Shown one piece after another: positions 24,390 through 36,113 of a stretch of 64,000 nt of DNA. A program made the position numbers and the translations under genes. Each line of letters starts with the position of its first letter. The stretch's first letter is position 1. Source of the DNA: Lepidurus packardi. Taxonomy: Eukaryota > Arthropoda > Branchiopoda > Notostraca > Triopsidae. The stretch is from the NCBI GenBank assembly GCA_023053545.1, contig JAKZAN010000007.1, forward strand, positions 5,766,001 through 5,830,000. Reading direction: 5' to 3'. Below the pieces are notes generated by a model. The model did no database searches and was not told the DNA's origin. It saw only the letters and a list, made by a program, of their open reading frames with translations.

Positions 24390-24782
24390 ATGGAGATACT
24401 AAGATTATACAAGCAAATACTTAGGGAGGGTAAGAAATTTCCAGCGTACAACTTCAGGTATGTGGAACAGTTTCGAGAGGCCAATTCAAGTAATCTATTA
24501 TATAATATTTTTATCTTGCAGAGAATATGCAGTGAGGCGGACAAGAGATGCGTTTAGAGCTAATAAAAATCTTAGTAACTCAGAAGCTATTACCAAACAG
24601 TATAACTACGGTTTAGAACAGTTGGATATCATTAAACGACAGGTTCTTCTCTTTTATAAAGCAAACCCTTATGAGAAAACCAGATGTGAATTTTATTTGC
24701 TTAATTTATGCAGGTTATTATTGGTCGGTCGTATCAAGCGTCCAATCTGGTTATAGAAGTGAAACCTGCAAAGCTACCGTGA
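24390..24782 (+). CDS. LYRM4: LYR motif protein ISD11 (LYRM4)
   Basis: Three exons: 24390-24457, 24522-24642, 24714-24782; 85 aa, close to the 91 aa of human LYRM4. The sequence begins MEILRLYKQILREGKKF, then AYNFREYAVRRTRDAFRANK, and ends VIIGRSYQASNLVIE, matching ISD11 along its length. ISD11 binds and stabilises the cysteine desulfurase NFS1 together with acyl carrier protein, in the mitochondrial iron-sulfur cluster machinery. The signature Leu-Tyr-Arg reads Leu-Tyr-Lys here, a conservative change. A short upstream coding exon cannot be excluded, because human LYRM4 has about ten residues before the aligned helix. A poly(A) signal AATAAA lies at 24833-24838. Confidence 0.88.
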
Positions 24783-25447
24783 CAGTTTTACTGACTTCAC
24801 ACCGATATTTGATAGTCTATCAAGCCATGAACAATAAAGTATATCATCCTATGGATTGATGAAACCCTATAACCATATACTTTCTCGTACGGCTTTGTTT
24901 ATTTTGATGAGCATACTCTTACCATCTGTTAAGAGCGGAATTAGAGAAGCAAAGTACCGATAAAGGGAAAGAAGCTTGTAGTGTCGCTTTTTACTTTTTA
25001 ACTTAGTTAGTAAAGCCTGTTCAAGGGGGATAATGCACTGATAACACGGTAACTAGTTCATCGAACAAAGTAATCGATAAGCTGGTTAATGCATTTTCGG
25101 CGTAATGGACAGTCTGTGTGCTTTTTTCTCGAGTATCCTTGGTTGAAGGCCGCATCTAGCGAAATGGCGTCGCAGGTGTAGGGAGAGTATGGATAGTAGA
25201 CTGCGTATTATGACGACAGCACAGGTGTTCTGAGGATTTGAAAGACAGCAGTATGTCTGGTTCTTGTTCGTTTGCGTGGCTCTCATCCTTGTATACACAA
25301 GCCGTGCAGCTTTTGTACTTTGAAAATATAGCAGCATCACTGCCAAGGCCAGTTTACAGGGACATAGTCGCAATTATAGCACCTTTCCAGGAAATTTGGC
25401 AGTTTGCGTGCCGAGTGTGAAGCGTAGTTTAGGTGAAACATCCTGTG
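24783..25447. other. LYRM4 3' region and convertase upstream region
   Basis: It contains the AATAAA of LYRM4 at 24833 and the likely promoter of the convertase gene. A 95-codon open frame on the minus strand (25373-25086) has no domain and no splice support. Confidence 0.45.
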
Positions 25448-28400
25448 ATGTCAAGTGTAATTTGGGTGATCGGAATAACATGGCTGATGACGTTCATGTC
25501 AAAGTTCGCTTGTGGTGTCGTGGAATCGACTTCGTCTAATTTGGTAGATCACGGTCATGCAGGATTTGCTGATGCGCCTCATTTCACCAACGAATGGGTA
25601 GTCGAAATTACTGGAGGTCCTGTTCAAGCTTTAGAGTTGGCGCATGAAATGGGCTATGAAATTATAGGACAAGTAAGAGAAACTTCACACCGCTTACAGT
25701 ACAATCGACCTGAGTGGATTTAGAACGAAGTTAAATTAGGTACCAGGATACAAGAATTTGTATCGGCTAGAAAAGTTGGATCACCCCGAAACGCACCCGA
25801 GTCATAGTCCTCACTTAACGCGAAGATTATCTGGAGATGTTCGCGTACGTCGACGATTTTTTTTCATGTTTTCATTTTGGTTTTAATAGTTCGTCTTTTT
25901 AGGTGGTTTGGGCTGAGCAGCAGTTTGCAAAATTGAGGTCAAAACGAGGCTATTTGCGAGATCCTTTACCAGAACGCGCCCTGCAACATTCACCGAATGA
26001 TCCCGACGTAGACGCACCTTTATTGCGCGTGAAACGCGAGGAAATGGAGAGTGAAATGGTTCTAAGCAATAAGGAAACACGTGTTAAACGCCAGGATTTG
26101 CTCGAACCACCCAAACAAGAATTTCGGTTTAATGACGAGCTTTGGAACCACCAGTGGTACCTTGTATGTCCAAGATCTTGTCATGAATCTTCTTGTCATA
26201 AATCTTGTCATGAATCTTCTTTAATTGTGCAATTGAATGTTATGTTTCGCTAAATTGCACGTAGTCACTCATACCGTTCAAGGATATCATAACTGGCCTT
26301 CTAAATTTTGTTCGTGTGTATTGTTAGAAAGATACCCGCTCCCGGTCTGGATTGCCGCGATTAGACCTGGATGTTCTTCCTGTTTTTGATATGGGCTATA
26401 CTGGGCAAGGAGTCGTAGTTTTGGTCTTGGACGATGGTCTCGAAACCAATCACACAGATTTACGTCGCAATTATGTATGCAGAGGGTTATGTAGGCGTCA
26501 AATAAAAATTCGTGCTTTTTTATATTAGGAAGCATCTGTAAGTTTTGACGTGAATGACGATGATGACGACCCATCGCCGCGTTACGACCTGAATACGGTG
26601 AACAGCCATGGAACCAGGTGTGCGGGCGAGATTGCTATGGAAGCCAATAACGAAAAGTGTGGCGTGGGCGTGGCTTACAACGCTCGGATCGGAGGTAAAG
26701 CTTATTTGGCACATTGATATATTCTGCCTCTAGATAATCTTCTTAGAATTCAGAATTCAGTTTTAAGGTACGGGGCGGATGATGCATTAACGGCAAATCG
26801 ATGCGGTTTTTTCTTTTTTTTTTTTTTTCTTTGCAGGCATTCGTATGTTGGATGGCACGGTTAGTGACCGTGTAGAAGGAACGTCGCTGGCCTTCGCCAA
26901 TGATAAAGTCCATGTTTATAGCGCTTCTTGGGGCCCTAACGATGACGGTAAAACCGTGGAAGGGCCTGGACGCTTAGCAAGAGAAGCTTTATATCGAGGC
27001 ATCACTGAGGTAAAAGCTTTTCGATTTTCATCTATCCAATACTCGTCCTCTTCAGTAAATATGTATACATATTGTGCATCTCCAGGGACGCAACGGGAAA
27101 GGAGCCGTTTACGTATGGGCGTCTGGCAACGGTGGCAGTCGCGGAGATAATTGTAACGCGGATGGCTATACTTCATCCATTTACACTTTGTCCGTTGGAA
27201 GTGCTTCGGAAAGAGGCCAGTTTCCATGGTATGGAGAGAAGTGTGCCTCCACTATGGGTGTTACGTATTCCAGTGGCGCTTATACGGACCAGAAGATTGT
27301 AAGTTGTGCTGTTAAAGCGCATAGTGTTATTTTTTGTTTTTCTTAGCGATTTGCACTCACTTTATCGTGTTTATTAATAGGCCACCACAGATTTGAAGGA
27401 TAAATGCACGTTGGATCATACAGGAACCTCGGCTGCGGCTCCTTTGGCAGCTGGTATTGTCGCCCTTGCCTTGGAAGCCAAGTAAATAAAAGTTTTTTGC
27501 TGCAACTCTCAAAGCCTTGTGGGATTCTCTCATTTTTTCCGAATCCTTTTGAGTTATATTGTTGTTCATGTGGGTTCTACGCTTCGTCGTCTTCTATATT
27601 ACTTTTTGTACCTCACTCCGGTCGGAGAGTGGGTGGGGACTAATTAATTTTGTTCCGTCTTTCGAATGCAGCCCAGGGCTCACATGGCGAGATGTGCAAC
27701 ATTTGGTCATATGGACTTCAGACTATTATCCTTTGCGAAACAATGAGGGCTGGCAAAAAAATGGAGTAGGGTTAATGTTCAATTTGCGATTTGGCTTTGG
27801 TCTCATAAAAGCTGCTGATTTGGTTCGTGCAGCGCGCAATTGGACTTCCGTTGCTCCTAAAACCGTTTGTGTAATATCCCCGGAGGGCACGTAAGGATAT
27901 TTCTATTTATTTTCTTGTCAACCACAGCTTGAATATGTTAGCGTTTCTTTGGTTTTAGTTCGTTTTCTTGACTGTCGCGTTTATTCTATGTGTAGGACCC
28001 AGACTCAAGTACCGTTGGGACCCGAGCTGCCTGCCCAAATCACGTTTACCTCGACTGGCTGTGGCAACTCCGGCAACCGGGTAAACTACGTAGAACACGT
28101 AGAGTTTGTAGCGACTGTCTCTTACCCGCATCGGGGATCTCTGCAGATTGACTTAATTTCACCAGAAGGTAAAAGCCAGTTTTTGCTGTAAAGTTTTTCA
28201 GTATTTCTCTGCAAGTTTGTCAAACGTCCTAATAGAGTGAGTCTATTTTCAAACTATCGAAGATTTTGAAGTACATTGGAACAGTTCCTTTCCGATTTTT
28301 TGTCCCTTGAAAGTTTGACAAGTTTCTTAGCAAATATATGCAAATATGCTAATATAGTTCACACAAAATCTGTGTTTAGGAACGCGTACTCAGGTGATGA

Positions 28401-28987
28401 CCCCTCGACCTAAGGATGATTCCACATTGGGGTACTTAAATTGGTCGTTTATGTCCGTTCACACATGGGGTGAACCGGCCTTGGGGGAATGGACCGTTCT
28501 AGTGACAGATAAGGTAAGGTAGGAAGGATAGTATACCCCATGCATACCTAATGTTCTTCGAGACCACCGTGAAGTGTCGAGAGGGGGGTTTAATGTCTTT
28601 TCTCATCTTTATTCCCCCATTCGTACCCTCCTGTTTTTGCCTATTTAGATGCAAGTAGTGCAAGGAGCCGCGATAGCAGGCTACGTGACCAATGTTTCGT
28701 TGTTTCTTCACGGTACAGCCAGCCAACCCGAACACTTGCGCATTCCCAAAATCTATGACGATACTTACAATTCACAGCAGCCTATCCTGGTATATTTCTC
28801 TTTTCTATGTGCAACTAACCTGCAATTAAATAATCTTTTTTGTTGTGTTTAGGACGCAGAATTGATAGGTGATCGACCCGTAAACCTGAAGGAATTGCGC
28901 CAAACGCAGGCTATGTTAAGTTGGCAAGATTTAGTGGGGAAGAAGCTGTTACGCGATTTGGAACGACTGGTGTTAGAAGAAAATTAG
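25448..28987 (+). CDS. PCSK1: PC1/3-type proprotein convertase
   Basis: Thirteen in-phase exons: 25448-25672, 25740-25844, 25903-26163, 26328-26474, 26529-26694, 26837-27009, 27086-27298, 27381-27481, 27672-27890, 27996-28168, 28380-28513, 28649-28789, 28853-28987; about 730 aa. Order: signal peptide, inhibitory propeptide, subtilisin/kexin catalytic domain, P domain. Catalytic Asp232 (LVLDDG), His273 (SHGTRCAG) and Ser447 (HTGTSAAAP) are present. The oxyanion residue is Asn374 (ASGNGG), which excludes PC2. No Cys-rich or transmembrane region follows the P domain, and the end ([14 protein letters not shown]) resembles vertebrate PC1/3. These serine proteases cut prohormones at paired basic sites in the regulated secretory pathway. 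Three RxKR sites precede the catalytic domain. One cysteine conserved near the oxyanion loop is Ala (NCNADGY). Confidence 0.9.
26172..26222. repeat. Short tandem repeat in a convertase intron
   Basis: Two to three imperfect copies of a unit based on cttgtcatgaatcttcttg lie just inside the intron after exon 3. It is likely a replication-slippage repeat. Confidence 0.6.
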
Positions 28988-29328
28988 ATGTCTCTAGTCT
29001 CCGCTAAACTTTAGGGACTTGATGAGGATTGTACTCCGTTAAACGGAGTTCGCACCCTTTTCATGTACAGTGTGCACGACTGCGTCTCTGTATTGCGCCG
29101 AATGAATACAATACAAATAAATCATTAAATATCATGTTTATTGCAAATTCTATCGTGAATACCTTACTTTGACTTGGAGCACTGGTATTTTATATGCATG
29201 AAGTTTAGTTACGGAGGGAGGATGTTGGCAAACATTTATTCCACCACATGGGAAGGGGTTCTAGGGCAAAAATGTCCCGTTACGCTTTTACATTCACAAA
29301 AAAACTTAACCTTATACATGGTAAAGTT
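28988..29328. other. Convergent 3' region with poly(A) signal
   Basis: The region lies between the convergent convertase and SH2 adaptor genes. AATAAA at 29116-29121 on the plus strand, about 130 bp after the stop codon, is a good candidate poly(A) signal for the convertase. Confidence 0.55.
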
Positions 29329-31197
29329 TTACAATAATTGTTCTATCACAGGACAACGCAAGTACAGGCAAGTGGCGTCTGGCAAAGGAATGCCAATCTG
29401 GGCCCACTGATTGATTAACGACGGAATTGTGGACTGACTGACGTCATTGGACGACTCTACGTGTAGACGGAATTCGCGTCGGTTTGGCAAATGGCTAATT
29501 CGAACATGAATAAAACCACGTGAAGTCCTAGAACACGTACCACTCGTAATTTGCTATCATAAGCTAAAGAAATTAAGGTCCTTTATTACTTGGCAGAGAG
29601 GTAATACTCCAATTTTGGTGCACTGCGTACTAAGAAGCTGCCCTCGCTGCTATGACGCAAGCGAATTTCAGCTTCGGTACGAGGAATAGCGCCGTGGTAC
29701 CAGCTGTCGAATTTATTATCCGTTTGTTAGGGTCTTGGCAAGTTAATTCAGCTTTAGAGCAACTTACCCTTGATCTTCTAAAGGCAAGTTTGCATTAACA
29801 ATCTCTTGCAAAGTTGGGTGTGCTGGTGGAATCAAAGGCGGTCTGAGTGCGAGACGCATGCCTCCAGCTCCAGCTAATTTGTGTTAGATAAATTATGTAT
29901 GTAAAAGTCCGACAACTGCAGAGAAAAAAGATACTATAAGCTACTTACGAAACGGCTGTTGCTGGTTGTTGCCCCGACTTTTCCGGTGTAGTTTTGGCAT
30001 GAAGAATGGAAGCGTTTCGTTTTCGGGATCAGTTTGAACTTCTTTAAGTTGCTCTGTGAGACTTGGTCGATTGTTGGAAGACGTAAGATTGATATGTAAA
30101 TCCTTTGACGGAAGACTATTCAGTGTTGGCAATTTTGGCTTAGACTTGGTGGTATTTAACACTAATGGAAGACTCAAATTGGCGCGACCCATAGATGGCT
30201 CCGGAGGTCGGAAGCTATCATTGTTGACGCTTGTGAAGTGAGCACGATTTCGACGTAATTTGGGCATGTAAAAAGGTAAGTCTTCTATTGTAGTATCGTG
30301 AGAATGAATAGAAATGCCACTGTCCGATCCTGTATGTTGATCTTCATCCTCTGCTTCCTTGTGACGTAAAATTGTCATTCCTTCGATTGCCAGGGCCATT
30401 GCTCCTGTATGGTTACCTGCTGGCGAGGGTAGGTAATCCTTCGGGCTGTTGGTTTCCGCAGATTTGTCTGAGATGGGAGACAGAACTTGGCAGTAATTCT
30501 TCGCTAATCCTAGTCCAAATTTCTTCTTGGGAGCACAAGCAAAACCAAAGTCACTGCTTTGAGAAGATAAAGAGCTGCTCAGACTGCGCAAACTTTCGCG
30601 ACTCGAAACAATACTACTCGTATTTGACGCCTCGACGCTAGAAACGCTTTCTGAACTGGTACCCCATTCGGATGACGGTTCATGGGCCCGGAATTTGCGT
30701 GGCGAAGAAGCGAGGTTTTGAATAGGAATAGGAAAATCGACTGTTGATTGCACTTGTCTTTCCACAACTATGTCTTCCTCATCGTCGTCTTCGTCCGATG
30801 GATTGAGATCCGAGGAATTCCAAAGCCGTGTCAACGATAAACAAGGAGTTGCTGTTGTTGAGTTAGAAGAACGTTGGCGTGCAGGCGAGCAGCAATAAGC
30901 TTCCACCACAGGCGACGTGGGACTGCTAATGAATGGAAGATTTACGGAATGATGATAAGGTGTTCGCCATTTCCGGCAGCGCTTCAATAAAGATATCGAG
31001 GACGGTTTCTTCGACAGTTGAGGTGATTCTATGGACGTTTGTTGTAAAAGTGTAGCAAGTTCCGCCATTTCTTCTTCTTTAAGTTTAGTTTTTGAGGATA
31101 CCGCATCTCCCGGACGATTCTCTGGAGGACCAGGATGACTATCGAACGCGGTTTCGTAAATTCTCCTGCTGCCTTGCAGCGGCAAGGGCAGAGCCAT
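29329..31197 (-). CDS. SHB/SHF-type SH2 adaptor protein
   Basis: Four exons: 31197-29949, 29873-29768, 29703-29590, 29527-29329, joined in phase; about 555 aa. The first 415 residues are disordered and Ser-rich, with an acidic run (DEDDDEED) and two copies of an LPF-aromatic-MPKL motif near residues 304 and 398. A C-terminal SH2 domain follows: GWYHGAIPRTEAEI, EGSFLVRSAP (phosphotyrosine-binding Arg), YYLSAKTSRGFIHVRI, ending LRCPVIEQLL. The layout and the SH2 closing directly at the C-terminus match the vertebrate SHB/SHD/SHE/SHF adaptors, which act downstream of tyrosine kinase receptors. I cannot say which member, or whether it is pre-duplication. The ATG at 31197 is the first in frame; the frame stays open 21 bases further upstream, so an additional exon is possible. 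Confidence 0.8.
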
Positions 31198-31877
31198 AAT
31201 AGCGAACTTTGGATCCAACTTTTCAGATCGTAGTAGGAGTAGTATTCACCTGGCTAATGAATGTGGAAGGAAACACATGGTTGCGCACAAACTTGTAGGA
31301 CGTGACTGAAGCTGCACGAGGAGTTGACTGTCGTAGTGTAGTCGCTCCCGATTCAAGTCTCCCGACTTCCTTGAGCGGAGCAAGAGCGGGACTGGTGGAC
31401 TAGAGATCAATACTCGATGCGGCGCAGGGAAGCTGAGAACCGTTCTGGGTTTCCTGAAGACGGTCTAATCGCCACGCTTTTAGAATTCACTGGCAAAAAG
31501 GAAGGCGAAGAAAAGGGGGTACAATGAACATGTATTCGGGAATTAATTTACAAGTGTGGCTTCGGTATCAAAGCGTTCACCTCGACTTGTGGTAAAAAAA
31601 AATCGAACAAAAACTCTTGGGTTACTTATACACTGGTCGAATAGCCATAATTTTCAGGTAGGTCAGCACAGAAAGGATACCTTGCGATCACGTCTTTAAA
31701 ATTACTCTGTAAGTTTCAAATAAGGCATCGCTTCCGTTTAGAACAAAGAAAAAGGGGGTAGTGCAACGAATGTAATTAAAAAAAGGTTGAAACGGTTAGA
31801 AAACGGTGTTAGTTTCAATTGAAAGCTCAATGGCGTAGTCGTTTATCTCTCTGTCTCACTGTCAACTTCAGGAAGAT
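31198..31877. other. Gap between adaptor and NLR genes
   Basis: This stretch holds the likely promoter of the SH2 adaptor and the 3' untranslated region of the NLR. No other gene is seen. Confidence 0.5.
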
Positions 31878-34800
31878 TTACGTTAGAGGATTTCTGTTTC
31901 TGGCAGATAGGGGCTGTAAGCGACGAATGAGCAGTGTACCCTGGGTACCCCCCAAGTCATCAACGACTACGTTATCTAGTAGTCGAATATGGTCCCTCAG
32001 GTAGATTTGTGCTTGGCGACCAACGTACTGTAGGTGTAAAATGAGGAAGTCTATCTTGACTAGCAAGAATTTTTGAACCAGGTGAAAAAGATGCTCGGCG
32101 CCGAGCCAAGTTAGTCTCGGAAGGGTTACTTCTTGCAAAGCGGGCAGTCCAGTTAACATAGATGCTAAGAATAAATGTTCAAGGGACTGACGAGGAGGCG
32201 TCGACTGCTTCAGGTAACGTCGCAACGATCCGTAAGAATGTGCTGAGGGTCCCATAGTGTATCCTCCACTACCGATTCTATGAGTGACCTCGTTTAACTC
32301 GCAGGATGCGTGCTTTAAATGGAGTGCGCGCAAAGCTGTTAACCTGGAAAGGCATCGTTTAAGTAGGTCAGCCGTCACTTCTGAAGTATTCCAGACAAAC
32401 ACCCAAGAATTTAGGGACAGCACTTGCAAACTGCTACCAAACTGCGTCGACAACGTATTGAAAAACGTGATAGTGTCCTCGTCGTCCAGGCGCACGGCTC
32501 CTGGGGAAGTTTGCATAACAGGGGAACTCAAGTCCAGTTCTGTCAAGTTCCTGAACGAGGCCAAGTGCGGCAAGAACTCTGGGGAGCGTAGTACGGTCCC
32601 TGTGCGATCCGAAGTGAAGAATCTCGTTTGTGGAGCCGATAAGCGTGTTAAAACTGGGCCTGACACCACATCGCCTCTCTTTTTGTGGAACACACTTCGA
32701 ACACCAGTAGCCAAGTGTCGCATGACGGAATTGAAGCTTTTACGTCTACGCAAACGGGCTCGGCTTTCTGGTGTTGGCTTTGGACTGTTGCCGGGTGATA
32801 CACTGACAAGACTCGGGTCCTCGCAGGGAATCAAGCCGCTGCAATAACCGACATTAAGTTCTAACAAATTGGATTTCTGTATACATTCTGCCAGTTGACG
32901 CAGCACCTCAACCTAAGCAAAGTAGTGAAAAAGACGCAACGTTATGAGATTTGGTTTCAATTACCTCTATATTGAAAGTCCAGCCGGACATGTCCAAGGA
33001 TTTTAGGATTCGATTGCCACTTATCGCAGGGATTATATACCTAAGGACATCGTTGTCATTCACGTTCAGTTTTGGGGAATGGACATCAAGTTCTTCTAGA
33101 GAAAGGTTGTGTTCCAGAGCGGCAAATATAGGCACGAGCGATTCGAAACTAGTACGCATTTGGTCAGTAAAACTTCAGTATTAAATAAGGAATTACGTTA
33201 TAACATTGGGTAAGGCCAACGTTTGAAGACTGCGACCATAGCGTATGGTTTGACCGAGGCAATTGAAATCGAGCTGGGTCAATTGCCCGGCGTAAAGGTC
33301 TAGATGACGTAAAACACATCGAGGGTCACGTAAGGCCGTAATGAAATTGTGAATGTCGTCGGAATGTTGAGCAGAGTTGCATTCCGGGCTAAGCGAATCT
33401 ATGTAAGGAATACGACCTCGTAAATGTAGTCAATATCCCAAAAAGGTTTGTTTTTACAATAAGGCGAGGCTGGCCCTTGATTCCATTCTTGAATTGGAGT
33501 CAGTGTGGACTGGGAAGGCGAACGTGGGGTAGTGGGTATCGATGTCCTGTCAGGAATCACTGCACACACAAAAGGAGCAAGAACGTAAATAATAATTTTC
33601 AAATAGCATAAAAATACAAAAGGATAGCTCATCCGCTACTTTTGTAAAATTTTAATAAACCTGTGAGGTGAGATAGCGTCGTATTATGCGCCAGGAGCTC
33701 GGCAAGAACAGTATAACCTCGACGAGTACATTTGAAATGCGTTAGTGAGAGTTGCATTATATCTTTCCGGTTAATGAGCGCCCTGGCCAGGAGGGCAATA
33801 TCTTCATCCGTGACTAGTGCTTGAAGTTCCAAAGTAGTGATAAGGCAGCGTGGTGCCGGAACTTGCAATTTTTGAGCAAGAGCTTGGGCCAACTCGGAAC
33901 CAGCTTGATTACCATGTACAGTAAACGTACGTAGATTCGGTTTCTCGAGCAAACGAGCCATATACTGCGACACAAATCGTTTTTGTTCTGGACTAAGTTC
34001 CATAGCGTAGCTATACGTGAATTGCAAATTGGCTACGCTTTGGTTTCGCATAAATTTATCAGCAAATTCCAGCAGAAAGTCCGTATTGACAGGCGGCTCA
34101 TCCCACCTGAACTCCACTTTCCGTATTCCGCAGGTGTGATAGGCGAGTAAATTTCCCCAGCCTTCCACTTCCAAGTTGCGGCTGCTAATGAGTACGTCTG
34201 AGGAGCTCAGGATGGCGCCCAGAATACGTAGGTTATTGGGCGTCATGGTGCATTCACGTACAATATCGAACAATGCGTAGTCAGGGTACTCGAACAATCC
34301 AAACATCTTGATAACCACGTGTGCACGGTCACTGAGTAAACCGATTAAGAACTTTGCTACTGTGATGAAACTCGTTTCGTTGTCTCGCCGTAAGGTGCAC
34401 AGCTTTACACGCATGTCCACTTCAGCCACGCTCGCCAAGTAATATGCAGCCAGGTACTCAATAAAAGTCTTGTGCAGGAGCTGGTACTGTTCTTGACGTA
34501 GAATGGAGTTACGGGTGCCTAGAGATGGGGTTGCGTTGTAATCTTTGAGCAACAAGCCGGAAGCTAGTAAAGCGTGCAAGTCGTCTCCCATAAATTCTTC
34601 CAGCTCTTGGCTCTCAAAAATTAACTGATCTCGGCGAAGTGCATTGTAGCAGAAATGGCCAAACTGGTTCAAAACGCGCATATATAACAAGGGAAATCCA
34701 TGGGTCCAATCTTCGGTAGTTCCTGTACGCGTAGAAGAACGACGTACGAGACATAGAAGCAAGACACCGTAAATGTCTGTCAACTTTTCGGGCAGCTCTT

Positions 34801-36113
34801 CCTTATCTTGATACAATACGCAAAACATAAGGCACGCCATGGGACACGTAGCGAGCTGTCGATAATGGGACTGTGCGTTCATAATGCCACGAATCAGGGG
34901 TTCGGCGCAGTAATCTTTTTTGACGGCACCAAAGTAGCTTCTTATAAAGACACCAATCTGGTTGTCATTAAAACCCTGAATTATGACTCGACGCTTGCAG
35001 AATCGTAACGTTTCATCGCTACTCTTGAGTGGACGCGTTGTCACAACTACGCTCGACTGTAACAAAAAAGTCAAGATTAAAATCATTACAATGTACCGAC
35101 TATGACGTTCTTACATTTTGGAAGAGTTTGCCTTCTATTAGCTCGTAAATCTGTTGCGACTTGTCCTCCGGAAGTTCGTCCAGTCCATCCAAGATAAAAA
35201 GAACTTCATTTTTTTCCTGGCCAATGTAACTCCACACGTCGCTGCAGTGGATCCCATCTTGCCTAGCCATGCAGTGCTCTTCAATATAATTCTTTAAGTC
35301 ACCCTAACAGAATGTCCTATTTTTAACCATTTTTCTTTTAGTTTGATTGAATACCTTAAAATTACGTAGGACGATCAAAAAGACTAGTTCATATTTGGCA
35401 AGGTACTGTTTACTGTTGGCCCAATCGGAGATCAGTTTGAAAGAGAGCGTAGTTTTCCCATAGCCTGGGTTACCTTCCAGTAATACTCGTTGAATGACAA
35501 ACACGTCATCCTTTTGTGCCTGTTTTTTTTTTTTACCAAGGAAAGAATTAAATTGTGGAATCATATCATTTATTTAAGTTACGTCATCCACGTAAAGGAG
35601 TTGGTCTAATTCGATTTTTTTATTGTGTTCGATTTGCCCTCCGAGTCGACTCGCGCATACCAATTCCAAAGTCGTGTACACATCGTTCACGCTTAATTGG
35701 AAGTCTTGACACCATGGCAAAGGCGTAGATTCGTTTAGTTGGGTTTGGTAGTGGCGTTTTAAGAAACTCTTTACTCGCGGAATGAAATCTGGTAACTTTG
35801 AACAAAAAAAAGAACGTCGTCCACGTTAATACAAAAAACTATATCCATAATAAATCCATGGTATGCGTACTTGAGAATTTGATGGGTAATCTCTTATACG
35901 TCGTCTAACTTGTGTTCTGACTAGGTTATGGTTGCCTATGATTACCGTATCTGCACCATGTATTTGCACATCACCAGTAAGAAGGAATCCTTGGGACATT
36001 TTGTCTGATATTCCGTCTGTTACCACGGTGAGCCCATGGGCTTCTTCGCCAAGATTGTCAAGAGACGTTTCGGAGGATGAGGAGGTTGAGTTATCAGACT
36101 CTAAATTGTCCAT
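31878..36113 (-). CDS. NACHT-LRR innate immune receptor (NLR)
   Basis: Eight in-phase exons: 36113-35871, 35795-35583, 35519-35355, 35303-35115, 35056-33661, 33398-33197, 33148-32965, 32912-31878; 1208 aa. Residues 1-81 are a short N-terminal part without CARD, PYD, DEATH or TIR, containing VQIHGADTVIIGNHN near residue 49. A typical pre-NACHT stretch follows (SFLKRHYQ, LPWCQDFQLSVNDVYTTL), then the NACHT ATPase: Walker A GNPGYGKTT near 167, Walker B LFILDGLDE near 245, sensor-like TTRP, and NLR helical subdomains (RQEQYQLLHKTFIEYLAAYYL). From about residue 500 to the end the protein has irregular leucine-rich repeats (LSLEELDVHSPKL, NLTELDLSS, LQVLSLNS). NLRs oligomerise on sensing danger or microbes. 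The motifs look functional. The last 60 residues leave the LRR pattern. Confidence 0.88.
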
